A stretch of 17,657 nucleotides of DNA from an uncultured Acidobacteriota bacterium (GTDB taxonomy: Bacteria > Acidobacteriota > Terriglobia > Bryobacterales > Bryobacteraceae), in contig CALFYN010000810.1 of the NCBI GenBank assembly GCA_937952345.1, forward strand, positions 1 to 17,657. The letters are read 5' to 3'. The first letter of the stretch is position 1, and each line of letters starts with the position of its first letter. The translations under genes were made by a program, and so were the position numbers. The notes under the pieces were generated by a model. It saw only the letters and a list, made by a program, of their open reading frames with translations. It was not told the origin of the DNA and made no database searches. Shown here piece by piece: positions 1 to 7,426 of the stretch.

Positions 1-1753
1 TGATGAGGGTGACATCGATGTTGAGGGGGAAGATGGCGGCTGAGCCATTGATTGAAAGTACGGAGCGCAGGACGACGGTGGTTTTGTAGATGCCGGGGGC
101 GAGATTGCGGATGACGCTTCCGACGGGGGTGAATTGCACGGGCATGACGCTGGTCTGGGGAACCGTGTTGCCCTGGGTTTGCACTTGCAGCCAGGGTACG
201 GAACTGTCGGCGGAGGCCTGCGAGCCGGCCACGGCGTAGAAGTCGATGATTTGGGGTTCGATGAAGGCAGAGCCGGGGTTGGCGGTGAAGGTGACTTCGG
301 TGGTGGAGGCGGCGACGAATCCACGGGGGGTGGTGGAGTATCGCATCCAGACACCGTTGGGGGTGTTGTAGGCGAGGTCGGCCAATTGGCGGTTCTGGTA
401 GCCGTTGCGGGGGTGGGCGAATTCGAAATCGGCGCCGAACTCGGCGGCGCACATGGCGTTGCCGAAGGAGATGTTCCAAGCGCCCTGGGCGGCGGTGATG
501 CGCCAATCGCGGACATCGTTGGGGTCGCCGATGGGGCGTTTGCGGGCGCAGGCGAAGGGCTTCAGGGAACCGATGGGGGCGGAATGCCAGCGGCGCGTGC
601 CGGGGTTGAGGAAGGCGGGGCCTTGCGTGCCGTAGTCGTTTTCGGCCCAGCTCCAGATGGTGGATTGGAGGCGGTTGTCGGGGCCGTTGCGATTGCCGAC
701 GGGGGCGTTGGGCAGGGCGTGGATATAGTCGAGTCCGATGATGGAGACACCGCAGTTTACGGCGCGGCGGACAGTGGATTCCCAAAGGAAGCCGGTCTGT
801 TCGGAGATGCTGTTGCTGTTGGAGAGGGAGCGGCCCTCGGCGACGTCCCACCACGCTTTGGCGGCGCGATTGGCCTGATTGACGCCGTCGTCGGAGACGC
901 AGTTATCGAAGTCCTGGTTTTTGGGCCAGTTGTTGGATTGGAGGAAGGTGTGGGCGTCCCAGACGAGGTTTTCGCCGGCAGAGCGCACGGCGGTGTCGTG
1001 CTGCATGAGGACGACCTGTTTCCCGGCGCCGCGGATCTCGTCGACCGTGGGCCAGCGGGTGAAGGCGCCGTTGGGGCGGTAGGCGTAGGGGCCAAGGTAG
1101 GTGTCGAGTTCGGAGTACATGAAGTTGTAGCCGATGGAGAGGATGGAATCGATGTTCTGTTCGTTGAGCTTGATGATGAGGACTTCGTTGGGGTTGGCGC
1201 GGAGCCAGGCGCGGACTTCGGCGAGGAGGAAGCCGAAGAGGCGGTTGCCGTAATTGGTGAGGAAACAGAGGGTGGTGTTGCCGGCGTGGCAAAGGCGGGT
1301 GGCGGGCTCGACGGGCGGAGTGGCGTAGGTGTAGTAATGGGGGTCGAGTTCGATGTGGCGGACGCCGGCGTTGAGCTGGTCGGTGAGGGAGAGAAGGTGA
1401 TTGGCGTAGAGATCGCCGGGGAAACCCTGGCGGCGGGAGCTGAAGGCGTTGTGGGCTCCGAACCAGGGGATGCGGTTGATGGGTTGGGTGGCGCTGACAC
1501 CGTAGAGTTGCTCGCGGATGGCCCAGGCGATCCAGCCGGCGTCTTTGGGGCGGGTGATGCGGTCCTTATTGACGCAGACGCCGTCGCGTTCCTGGAGGTC
1601 CTTCTCACATTTATTGAGGCCCCAGCCGATGTTGTAGTATTCGAAGTCTCGATAACCGCAGGCTTTCATGCCGGGCATACCGCAGTCGTAGGGGGCCTTC
1701 TGGGCTTGGGCGGTACCAAGCAGGGAGAACAGTAAGAGTGTCAGTTGCAGCAT
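1..1753 (-). CDS. Secreted PI-PLC-like phosphodiesterase with BACON-like C-terminal region (3' end outside window)
   Basis: The frame is open from the ATG at 1753 to the left edge, giving 584 codons without a stop. A signal peptide is visible (LLLFSLLGTAQA, cut near residue 18). The next 40 residues are cysteine-rich (about C24, C32, C49, C60). A PLC-like TIM-barrel X region follows: WFGAHNAF with candidate catalytic H101, GVRHIELD (R132, E135, D137) and LCHAG (H156), matching the His-Arg-Asp/Glu-His layout of PI-specific phospholipase C. From about residue 500 a beta-rich segment (SSVPWLQV, then LAPGIYKTTVVL) resembles BACON or Ig-like repeats of Solibacter secreted proteins. GGAG lies about 10 nt before the ATG. 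The family cleaves glycerophospho-type phosphodiesters; the substrate here is unknown. The glycine-rich frame opposite (134-1735) is a shadow. Confidence 0.85.
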   Translation of the reverse strand, partial: MLQLTLLLFSLLGTAQAQKAPYDCGMPGMKACGYRDFEYYNIGWGLNKCEKDLQERDGVCVNKDRITRPKDAGWIAWAIREQLYGVSATQPINRIPWFGAHNAFSSRRQGFPGDLYANHLLSLTDQLNAGVRHIELDPHYYTYATPPVEPATRLCHAGNTTLCFLTNYGNRLFGFLLAEVRAWLRANPNEVLIIKLNEQNIDSILSIGYNFMYSELDTYLGPYAYRPNGAFTRWPTVDEIRGAGKQVVLMQHDTAVRSAGENLVWDAHTFLQSNNWPKNQDFDNCVSDDGVNQANRAAKAWWDVAEGRSLSNSNSISEQTGFLWESTVRRAVNCGVSIIGLDYIHALPNAPVGNRNGPDNRLQSTIWSWAENDYGTQGPAFLNPGTRRWHSAPIGSLKPFACARKRPIGDPNDVRDWRITAAQGAWNISFGNAMCAAEFGADFEFAHPRNGYQNRQLADLAYNTPNGVWMRYSTTPRGFVAASTTEVTFTANPGSAFIEPQIIDFYAVAGSQASADSSVPWLQVQTQGNTVPQTSVMPVQFTPVGSVIRNLAPGIYKTTVVLRSVLSINGSAAIFPLNIDVTLI

Positions 1754-1786
1754 GTGTTGTGTGCTCCAGAATCGTAGATGGGATGC

Positions 1787-1795
1787 TGGTATACT
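1787..1795 (+). promoter_or_regulatory. Candidate extended -10 promoter for the wHTH/TolB regulator
   Basis: TGG followed by TATACT (1790-1795) has the extended -10 form. No convincing -35 element lies 17 nt upstream, as is common for extended -10 promoters. Transcription would start near 1802 and leave a leader of about 75 nt containing both inverted repeats below. The same TGG-TATAAT arrangement precedes the YjbQ gene at 3970. This is a pattern match only. Confidence 0.4.
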
Positions 1796-1810
1796 ACCGG
1801 GTGAAAGCCG

Positions 1811-1826
1811 TTCCACGGGAGTGGAA
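1811..1826. repeat. Perfect 6-bp inverted repeat in the divergent intergenic region
   Basis: The arms TTCCAC (1811-1816) and GTGGAA (1821-1826) are perfect complements around GGGA. The repeat lies between the divergent PI-PLC-like and wHTH/TolB genes. It could be an operator, or a small hairpin in the leader of the + strand transcript. No T-run follows, so it is not a terminator. Confidence 0.45.
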
Positions 1827-1841
1827 AGAGGTGTCTGGACG

Positions 1842-1856
1842 GGGGTGGTCCACCCC
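1842..1856. repeat. Perfect 7-bp inverted repeat, candidate operator
   Basis: The arms GGGGTGG (1842-1848) and CCACCCC (1850-1856) flank a single central T. The site ends 20 bp before the regulator's ATG and lies within the shared control region of two divergent genes. A nearly loop-free palindrome suits a dimeric DNA-binding protein better than an RNA hairpin. Binding of the adjacent wHTH protein (autoregulation) is inference. Confidence 0.45.
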
Positions 1857-1876
1857 TGTTAACACCTTGTAATGAA

Positions 1877-3961
1877 ATGAGTTCTGCGACACAACCCGAA
1901 GCCTTGAAACGGGCCTGCCTGGAGCGCATTCTGGGGTCGGAGGAGTTTGCGCAGGCGGGGAAGCTGCAGCGCTTGCTGCGCTTTTTGGGGGAGCAGGCGC
2001 TGGGTGGGGACGGGGTGGTGGTGAAGGAAACGATTATCGGGGTGGAAGTGTTTGAGCGGGAGCCGGGGTACGATCCGAAGGTGGATTCGGTGGTTCGGAC
2101 CGAGGTGCGGCGGTTACGGCTGAAGTTGCAGGATTATTACAACGGTAGTGGACAGGCGGAGATGTTGCGGGTGGAGATTCCGAAGGGGGGCTATCAGCTT
2201 ACTTTTGTGGATCTGACGCCGGCTCCGGTGGTGGCGGCTGCTGCGCCGGCGGCGGCGAATTGGCGGATGCGGGCGGTGGTGGGTGGAGCGGCGCTTGTGG
2301 TGATGGCGCTGGTGGCTTCGGCGTTACGGAATCCGGAACCGCCTCGAACGGGGGCATCGGCGGACCCGGTGTTGTTGACCAGTTCGATTGGGAAAGCTTC
2401 GCATCCGAGCCTTTCCGATGACGGAAAGATTGTGGCGTACGGCTATGCGGAGGGGGCGAATTCGGGGATTTATACGTTGCGGCTGGACGAGCGGGCGGCG
2501 CCGAAGCGGCTGACGGGGACGCGAACGAAGGATTTCAACCCGGTGATCGATGGGGCGGGGCGGCGGATCGCGTTTCTGCGGGAGGAGGGGGCATCGCAAT
2601 GGGCGCTGCTGGTGCAGGGGCTGGAGGAGACGGAGCCGAAGCGTTGGACGACGCTGGACAAACGGGACCGGATTGTATGGCTGCCGGATGGGAAGCGAAT
2701 GATTGTGTCGATGCGGCTGAATCCGGGGGGACCGGCGGTGCTGGCGATCATTGATGAGGCGGGAGGACGGACGATTGTGACGTCGCCGCCGGCGGGGACG
2801 CTGGGCGACAGCCTGCCGATGCTCTCGCCGGACCGGACGGTGCTGGCGTTTACACGCGCCACCGAGGCGAGTGTGGATGAGATCCATGTTGTGCAATTGG
2901 GCTCGGATTTCCTGCCGGCGTCGGAGCCGGTGCAACTGACGAATGAGAAGCGGCGGACGGGGGGATTCTGCTTTTCGCCGGATGGGAAGAGCATTATTGC
3001 TTCGCTGCAGCGGAAGGAATCGATTCGGAGGTTGTGGCGCATCCCGATCAGCAATCCGCAGGCGATGGAGCGTGTGGCGGAATCGGGATTACGGGCGGAG
3101 TATCCGACGCTGGCGGCGAAGGCGGGACGGCTGGTGTATGTGCTGGCCACGGACGATTTGAATCTGTACCGGCGTTCGGTGGCGTTGTCGCCTTCGACGA
3201 CGCTCGATTCTTCGCCGGCACTGTCGCCGGATGGGAAGCAGATCGCTTTTCGCAGCGCGCGGTCGGGGGAGAGCGAGATCTGGGTAATGCAGGTGGATGG
3301 CGGCAGCCCGCGGCGGCTGACGCATTTTCGAGGGCCTGTGACGGGGAGTCCGCAGTGGTCGCCGGACGGGAAATGGATCGCCTATGACACGCGGGTGGAC
3401 GGCAATGCGGATATCCATGTGATGGCGGCGGACGGGGGGGCTGACCGGCGGCTGACGAAAGGGGCGGCGAACGAAGTGGTGCCGTCGTGGTCGCGGGATG
3501 GGCGGCACATTTACTATGCCTCTGATCAGAACGGCGGGTGGGAGTTGTGGAAGACGCCGGCGGATGGGAGCGGAGGAGCGAGGCAGGTGACGGCGGGAGG
3601 CGGGTTCCGGGGGATGGAGTCGCCGGACGGGAAGTGGTTGTATTACGTGAAGCGGGAGCCGAAGTCGGGGCTGTGGAGAATGCCGGTGGCGGGCGGGGAT
3701 GAGGAGCAGGTTCTGCCGCTGCAACCGTTTTTGTGGGGCGGCTGGGCGGTTATCGACAGGGGAGTGTTTTATCTGGACTACGCGAGCAAGCCGCCGGCGT
3801 ACCGCTACAAGGGCGAGGGCGAGTTCGCGGCGCAGGAGGTGAGCAAGCTGCCGGTGATGTGGGATGCCTCGCTGTCTGTGTCCGCCGATGGGCGTGAAAT
3901 GGTGTACTGCCAACTGGACAGCGCGATCGCCGATCTTTATCGAATTGATCTGGCGCGGTGA
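1877..3961 (+). CDS. Membrane-tethered winged-helix regulator with TolB/PD40 beta-propeller sensor
   Basis: The 694-residue protein has three parts. Residues 1-110 form a winged-helix domain typical of acidobacteria (LQRLLRFL near 30, VRTEVRRLRLKLQDYY near 72-88, IPKGGYQLTF to 110). One membrane helix spans about 131-150. The rest is a propeller of at least eight PD40/WD40-like blades with repeated SPDGKxIA cores (for example LSPDGKQIAF, WSPDGKWIAY, WSRDGRHIYY). The topology implies cytoplasmic DNA binding and a periplasmic sensor, as in CadC/ToxR-type one-component regulators. The ligand is unknown. The ATG at 1872 is followed by a stop two codons later, so 1877 is the start; the ribosome site is weak. 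The gene is divergent from the PI-PLC-like gene and may control it or itself (inference). Confidence 0.9.
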   Translation: MSSATQPEALKRACLERILGSEEFAQAGKLQRLLRFLGEQALGGDGVVVKETIIGVEVFEREPGYDPKVDSVVRTEVRRLRLKLQDYYNGSGQAEMLRVEIPKGGYQLTFVDLTPAPVVAAAAPAAANWRMRAVVGGAALVVMALVASALRNPEPPRTGASADPVLLTSSIGKASHPSLSDDGKIVAYGYAEGANSGIYTLRLDERAAPKRLTGTRTKDFNPVIDGAGRRIAFLREEGASQWALLVQGLEETEPKRWTTLDKRDRIVWLPDGKRMIVSMRLNPGGPAVLAIIDEAGGRTIVTSPPAGTLGDSLPMLSPDRTVLAFTRATEASVDEIHVVQLGSDFLPASEPVQLTNEKRRTGGFCFSPDGKSIIASLQRKESIRRLWRIPISNPQAMERVAESGLRAEYPTLAAKAGRLVYVLATDDLNLYRRSVALSPSTTLDSSPALSPDGKQIAFRSARSGESEIWVMQVDGGSPRRLTHFRGPVTGSPQWSPDGKWIAYDTRVDGNADIHVMAADGGADRRLTKGAANEVVPSWSRDGRHIYYASDQNGGWELWKTPADGSGGARQVTAGGGFRGMESPDGKWLYYVKREPKSGLWRMPVAGGDEEQVLPLQPFLWGGWAVIDRGVFYLDYASKPPAYRYKGEGEFAAQEVSKLPVMWDASLSVSADGREMVYCQLDSAIADLYRIDLAR

Positions 3962-3969
3962 GAGACGGG

Positions 3970-3978
3970 TGGTATAAT
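3970..3978 (+). promoter_or_regulatory. Candidate extended -10 promoter for the yjbQ-like/DUF2203 pair
   Basis: TGG at 3970-3972 is followed by a consensus TATAAT at 3973-3978, just after the stop of the upstream gene. No good -35 lies at 16-18 bp; TTGATC at 3945-3950 is too far away. The predicted leader is about 60 nt and ends with AGAGG before the ATG at 4047. Confidence 0.55.
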
Positions 3979-4046
3979 TCGTCACAGGATCAGAAAAAGT
4001 TGGATCGTCCCGGTGGGTTCGCTTATCACTCAAGAGTAGAGGCAAC

Positions 4047-4550
4047 ATGAGTCCAGTGAAGGCTATGACAGAAGTGGCGGAGATTCCCGCCAACCAGAAC
4101 GGTTCCTCCCCGCAGAATTCGTACAAAGTGTACAACCGCATCATCGACTGGATCTCGAAGGAGCGGATGGAACTTTCCAATATCACCGACCGCATCAACG
4201 AAGTCGTACGCAAGAGCGGGGTCAAGGACGGCATGGTCCACCTGCAGACATTGCATACGACGACGGCGGTGTTCATCAACGAGTGGCAGGATGCGCTGCT
4301 GCACGATGTAAAGGTGTTTTTCGAGAAGGTGGTGGATCGCGAGGATTACTACCGGCACAATGATCCGGAGTTTTCCGATTGCGAGCGGCAGAACGCGGAT
4401 GCGCACATGCGCGGGATGCTGATGGGACAGACGCTGTGTTTGCAGGTGCGGAACGCATCGGTGCTATTGGGCACGTGGCAGAGCATCATTCTGGCGGAGT
4501 TTGACGGGCCGCGGAACCGGACGCTGGCGGTTCAGGTTTCAGGCGTGTAG
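4047..4550 (+). CDS. YjbQ/UPF0047 family protein (annotated as secondary thiamine-phosphate synthase)
   Basis: This 167-residue protein has the family signatures in order: LQTLHTTTAVFINEW near residues 72-86, YRHNDPE and NADAHMRG in the middle, and LLGTWQSIILAEFDGPRNR near the end. Family members are small cytoplasmic trimers. Some replace ThiE-type thiamine-phosphate synthase activity weakly, but their main role is unsettled. The core fold usually takes about 135-140 residues; the first 25 here (NQNGSSPQNS) look like a low-complexity extension. AGAGG precedes the ATG at 4047; the ATG at 4053 (out of the core) and 4065 are later alternatives. The stop codon touches the start of the DUF2203 gene, so the two are probably translated together. 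Confidence 0.92.
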   Translation: MSPVKAMTEVAEIPANQNGSSPQNSYKVYNRIIDWISKERMELSNITDRINEVVRKSGVKDGMVHLQTLHTTTAVFINEWQDALLHDVKVFFEKVVDREDYYRHNDPEFSDCERQNADAHMRGMLMGQTLCLQVRNASVLLGTWQSIILAEFDGPRNRTLAVQVSGV

Positions 4551-4985
4551 ATGACGCGTCCCCGGTACTTCACGCTGCAGGAAGCGGAAGCGGTGCTTCC
4601 GGAAGTGGAGCAGTCGATACGCGCCGCGCTGGAACTGAAACGGTTCTACGTGGAGGCGGAAGAGGTGCTGCACGAGGAGGCGAGCCGCATCCAGATGAGC
4701 GGGGGCGCGATGGTGAACGCGGCTCGTTTGGCGGCGGAGAAGTCGCGGCGGGACACGTGCGCGGCGCAATTACGGGCGGCGATTGAACAGATTCACTCGT
4801 ATGGGTGTGAGGTGAAGGATCTGGATATCGGGCTGATCGATTTCCGGACGTTTTACCGGGGCAGGGAGGTGTATCTCTGCTGGAAGCTGGGGGAACAGGG
4901 GATCCAGTGGTGGCATGGGCTGGAGGATGGGTTTCGGGGGCGGCAGGCGATTGATGAGGATTTTTTAGCGAACCATTCGGCGTAG
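4551..4985 (+). CDS. DUF2203 family protein
   Basis: The 144-residue protein matches the DUF2203 layout. The N-terminus FTLQEAEAVLPEVE is followed by a long charged helical region (about 15-80, likely coiled coil). The C-terminal block contains GCEVKDLDIGLIDF, VYLCWKLGE and WHGLEDGFRGRQ. No biochemical function is established for the family, and the protein appears cytoplasmic. Its ATG directly follows the TAG of the YjbQ-like gene (0-nt gap), which points to translational coupling. Its last 21 bases overlap the end of the convergent TPR regulator gene. The final 24 codons recur downstream at 7351-7425. Family members commonly have GRQP where this one has GRQA; the decayed copy carries the proline. 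Confidence 0.88.
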   Translation: MTRPRYFTLQEAEAVLPEVEQSIRAALELKRFYVEAEEVLHEEASRIQMSGGAMVNAARLAAEKSRRDTCAAQLRAAIEQIHSYGCEVKDLDIGLIDFRTFYRGREVYLCWKLGEQGIQWWHGLEDGFRGRQAIDEDFLANHSA

Positions 4986-4991
4986 GGTGGC
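4911..4991. repeat. Direct repeat, copy A (3' end of DUF2203 gene)
   Basis: This 81-bp segment matches 7351-7431 with four mismatches (4916, 4922, 4947, 4952). Positions 4953-4991 are identical over 39 bp. It encodes the end of DUF2203 on the + strand and the last eight codons (ATLRRMVR) of the TPR regulator on the - strand. A further 18-bp match links 4804-4821 with 7321-7338. Confidence 0.95.
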
Positions 4992-6434
4992 TTGCCCGGC
5001 CAGGGGGAGGCCGACCCGGCGAACCACCTCCCGGTAGCGTGGGGAGGAATGAAGCGCCGTAAACATCGGGTCGGCGGCTACGTAGATCATCTGGTACGGC
5101 CGGGACAGCAGGCCCGCTTCGAGTTCGGATAGGGCGGATTCGGGGTCACCGGACCACATACTCCACCGGGCGCGGTTATAGCGGTGCACCTGCAGCGCCC
5201 GGCCGCGGCTTACCTCATCGATCCAAAACCTTGCCAGACCCTTTCTGCCGCCCAGGGCGAGGGCCTGTTCGAATTTCGGGAGCCACTCGCCCAGCGCTCT
5301 GCCTGGATCGGTGGACAAGGCGGCAATGGATTTTGCCCGGCCGACCGCCGCATGGTGGTCCTCACCTAACATCATGTGACTGTAGTATGCCCAGATAAAG
5401 CCGCTGGGGTGATGGAGGTCCAGGGAAGCTGCCTTTTCCGCTTCCACAATCGAATCCTGATAGCGGCGCTGGAAGTAGCGCGCCGCGGCGAGCGTGGACC
5501 AAACGTTGGGATTTTCGGGCTCCAGGCGTGTAGCTCGCTCAGCCTCCCGTGCGGCTTCCTCCGCCCGGCCGTGGACCATCAGCCATTCGGCCAGATTCAG
5601 CCGGTGTTGGGCATATTCTCCATTCAACCGGACGGCCTGCTCTAGATGGGTGAGTGACTCCTGCCAGCGCCATTGGCGCATGCCGAGGATCCAGCCGAGG
5701 ATGGACTGGCATTCGCTGCATTTCGGATCGTCCTCCGCGGCGCGGCGTGCCTGATCGAGTGCATGCTGAAAGGTGAACTGGCCGGCCCGCGCAGCCGATT
5801 CCGCGATTCCCGCCACCGCCGGCGGATAGTCCGGCTTCAGGATCATGGCTTCGCGAAACAGCAACGCGGCCTGACTGCTGGACTCGCCCGTGCCACGCCG
5901 CAGGAGGTGGAAGGCCTTTTCGACGAGTTCGTCCGCGCGGTGGTTTCTCGCCGCCTGCTGGGAGTAGCGGACAAGTGTAGCGGCCGCGATCAATGACAGT
6001 GCTATGACGGCCGCAAACAGCCAGTAGCGCCGCGTTTGACGGACGGGTGCGGGTTCGACTGCGGTGGATGGTTCATCCGGCAGATCGGTAACCTCGACGG
6101 CCAGACGGTATCCGGCCCGTGCCACGGTTTCAATGTAGCTGCCTCCGGAAGGTGGTGGATCCAACGTGCGGCGCAGCGTGAGGACAGCCTGTGAGAGTAC
6201 GGAGTAGTCCATGTGGACGTCGCCCCAGACCTTGCGCTGGAGTTCCTCGCGCGTGACCACTTCCCCGCGCGCCTCCACGAGGTGACCCAAAACGGCGGCC
6301 GCACGCCAGTTGAGTTTGACTGGCTCGCCTCGCCGAATTAATTGGAGCGTCACCCGGTTCCAGGTTAGTTCTCCGATCGCCGCCAACTTCGGCCGCGACG
6401 CAGGTGGGGCGGAGCCTGCTCCACTAGCGAACAA
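4965..6434 (-). CDS. CadC-like winged-helix transcriptional regulator with TM helix and TPR domain
   Basis: The 489-residue protein starts with an OmpR/PhoB-type winged helix (about 20-115: GEVVTREELQRKVWG, LSQAVLTLRRTLD, YIETVARAGYRL). A membrane helix follows at about 136-156 (LFAAVIALSLIAAATLV), then TPR-type helical repeats to about residue 400 (AEEAAREAERATRLEPENP is a clear unit). Such proteins are membrane-tethered one-component regulators with a periplasmic protein-binding sensor. The first start is TTG at 6434, since an in-frame TGA sits directly upstream; GAGAG lies 6 nt before it. The gene is divergent from the PEP-CTERM gene at 6674, a plausible target (inference). The last eight residues, ATLRRMVR, come from the duplicated DNA and are identical to the end of the PEP-CTERM protein at 7405. 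Confidence 0.88.
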   Translation of the reverse strand: MFASGAGSAPPASRPKLAAIGELTWNRVTLQLIRRGEPVKLNWRAAAVLGHLVEARGEVVTREELQRKVWGDVHMDYSVLSQAVLTLRRTLDPPPSGGSYIETVARAGYRLAVEVTDLPDEPSTAVEPAPVRQTRRYWLFAAVIALSLIAAATLVRYSQQAARNHRADELVEKAFHLLRRGTGESSSQAALLFREAMILKPDYPPAVAGIAESAARAGQFTFQHALDQARRAAEDDPKCSECQSILGWILGMRQWRWQESLTHLEQAVRLNGEYAQHRLNLAEWLMVHGRAEEAAREAERATRLEPENPNVWSTLAAARYFQRRYQDSIVEAEKAASLDLHHPSGFIWAYYSHMMLGEDHHAAVGRAKSIAALSTDPGRALGEWLPKFEQALALGGRKGLARFWIDEVSRGRALQVHRYNRARWSMWSGDPESALSELEAGLLSRPYQMIYVAADPMFTALHSSPRYREVVRRVGLPLAGQATLRRMVR

Positions 6435-6673
6435 TCATCACTCTCTTTCCATTCCTATGGGCACAGTTTAGCGAACCTGGAATCCTGTTGTCACCTGAAC
6501 TTTCATCAATGTTTTCAACTGCTTCACAGCTTTTCACAACTATTCACTCGTGCCTGGAGCGTGGGTAACAGTTTTCCACAGAATGGCATGACCGGCGTGC
6601 GGAGGACTGCTTCATACTTGGGCAAAGCAAGTCCAATTCTGAATCTGTTCTGAATCTGTAAGGAGACTATCGG
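6435..6673. promoter_or_regulatory. Divergent intergenic region with DnaA-box-like and TTTTCA-rich sites
   Basis: These 239 bp lie between the TPR regulator (-) and a PEP-CTERM gene (+) and are more AT-rich than the flanking genes. TTTTCAACT (about 6512), TTTTCACAA (6531-6539) and TTTTCCACA (6572-6580) recur on the + strand. The last differs from the DnaA box TTATNCACA at one position. I see no clear -35/-10 pair on either strand. The region probably holds both promoters and the binding sites of a shared regulator. Confidence 0.45.
6637..6658 (+). repeat. Tandem 11-bp direct repeat just before the ribosome site
   Basis: TTCTGAATCTG is present twice without a gap (6637-6647 and 6648-6658), and AAGGAG follows two bases later. 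The 11-bp period is about one helical turn, so two regulator molecules could sit on the same face of the DNA. It lies 16 bp before the PEP-CTERM gene's ATG and would affect transcription start or translation. Confidence 0.7.
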
Positions 6674-7258
6674 ATGCGTGTTTTCGCACTCTCACTTTTG
6701 ACTGTTCTGGCGCCTTATGCTCACGCAGCATTGATAACGCCAACTTCCTATACGTTGTCGCCCGCGCCCGATGCGGGCTACCCCGACACGGGTGGAAGCG
6801 AATTGACCGATGGGGTGCTGGCGGCGGGGCTGGTGAACAACCCGGCTACTGACGGCGTGCCCTACGTGGCGTGGCTGAATTCGGGGTTGGTGACCATCAC
6901 CTTCTCATTCGATCAGACGTATGTGTTCGATGCGGTCGAGTTGGGTGTTTTGCGAAGCGATGCCTTCAATTTTGCCGGTGTGCCGACGAATGTTTCGGTA
7001 GCGGGCCAGAACTTCGCGTTCTCGAGTACGGCGATCGCGGACGGGGGGCGTTCCTTTCTCACGATGAACCCGGTGGGGTTGACGGCCAATTCGGTTACCG
7101 TGCAAATCACCCCCCGATCGGGGCTATGGCTAATGATCGACGAGATCCGGTTCAACGGGACGGTGTCTACTTCGGAGGCAGTACCGGAGCCTTCCAGCCT
7201 TGGATTGCTGGGGGCGGGGCTGTTGCTGCTGTTGGCACGGGGGAAGAAGGTTCTTTAA
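6674..7258 (+). CDS. PEP-CTERM sorting-domain protein, galactose-binding-like fold
   Basis: The 194-residue exported protein has a signal peptide (ALSLLTVLAPYAHA, cut near residue 19). Its beta-rich middle resembles discoidin/F5-8-type domains: YPDTGGSELTDG near 36-47, VTITFSFDQTYVFDAVELGV near 73-92 and WLMIDEIRFNG near 152-162. The C-terminus is a PEP-CTERM signal: VPEPSSLGLLG, a hydrophobic helix, then basic RGKK. Family knowledge: this tail is recognised by an exosortase (EpsH/XrtA-like), which processes the protein for surface or extracellular delivery, often with exopolysaccharide. No exosortase gene lies in the window. AAGGAG sits 8 nt before the ATG. The divergent TPR regulator may control it. 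Confidence 0.9.
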   Translation: MRVFALSLLTVLAPYAHAALITPTSYTLSPAPDAGYPDTGGSELTDGVLAAGLVNNPATDGVPYVAWLNSGLVTITFSFDQTYVFDAVELGVLRSDAFNFAGVPTNVSVAGQNFAFSSTAIADGGRSFLTMNPVGLTANSVTVQITPRSGLWLMIDEIRFNGTVSTSEAVPEPSSLGLLGAGLLLLLARGKKVL

Positions 7259-7306
7259 AGGAACATGAGCCGCGTGGTCTCCGTTCCGAAGTGTCTGTAG
7301 TAGGCG

Positions 7307-7426
7307 GATTCACTCATCATGGTGTGAGGTGAAGGATCGGGAGGGATGTGTGGCACGGGCTAGAGGATGGGTTTCGGGGGCGGCAGCCGATGGATGAGGA
7401 TTTTTTAGCGAACCATTCGGCGTAGG
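7307..7426 (+). pseudogene. Decayed fragment of a second DUF2203 gene
   Basis: Three blocks match the intact DUF2203 gene in order: 7307-7315 (= 4790-4798), 7321-7338 (= 4804-4821, 18 of 18) and 7351-7431 (= 4911-4991, 77 of 81). Between blocks two and three 77 bases are missing compared with the intact gene, which shifts the frame. The tail still reads WHGLEDGFRGRQPMDEDFL up to the TAG at 7423-7425. Two of the four tail differences are synonymous (CAT/CAC, CTG/CTA) and one restores the proline usual in the family. That suggests the source was a diverged functional copy rather than a fresh duplicate. There is no start codon or ribosome site, so it is not expressed as a protein. Confidence 0.85.

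Noticed and set aside
134..1735. 533-aa glycine/valine-rich open frame on the + strand
   Set aside because: Low-complexity composition without motifs, lying opposite a - strand frame with a signal peptide and PI-PLC-like residues; it is the mirror of GC-biased codons.
4992..7350. The repeat-bounded segment as a transposon or IS element
   Set aside because: No transposase or integrase gene and no terminal inverted repeats are visible; the 81-bp repeats are gene-derived and far longer than usual target duplications.
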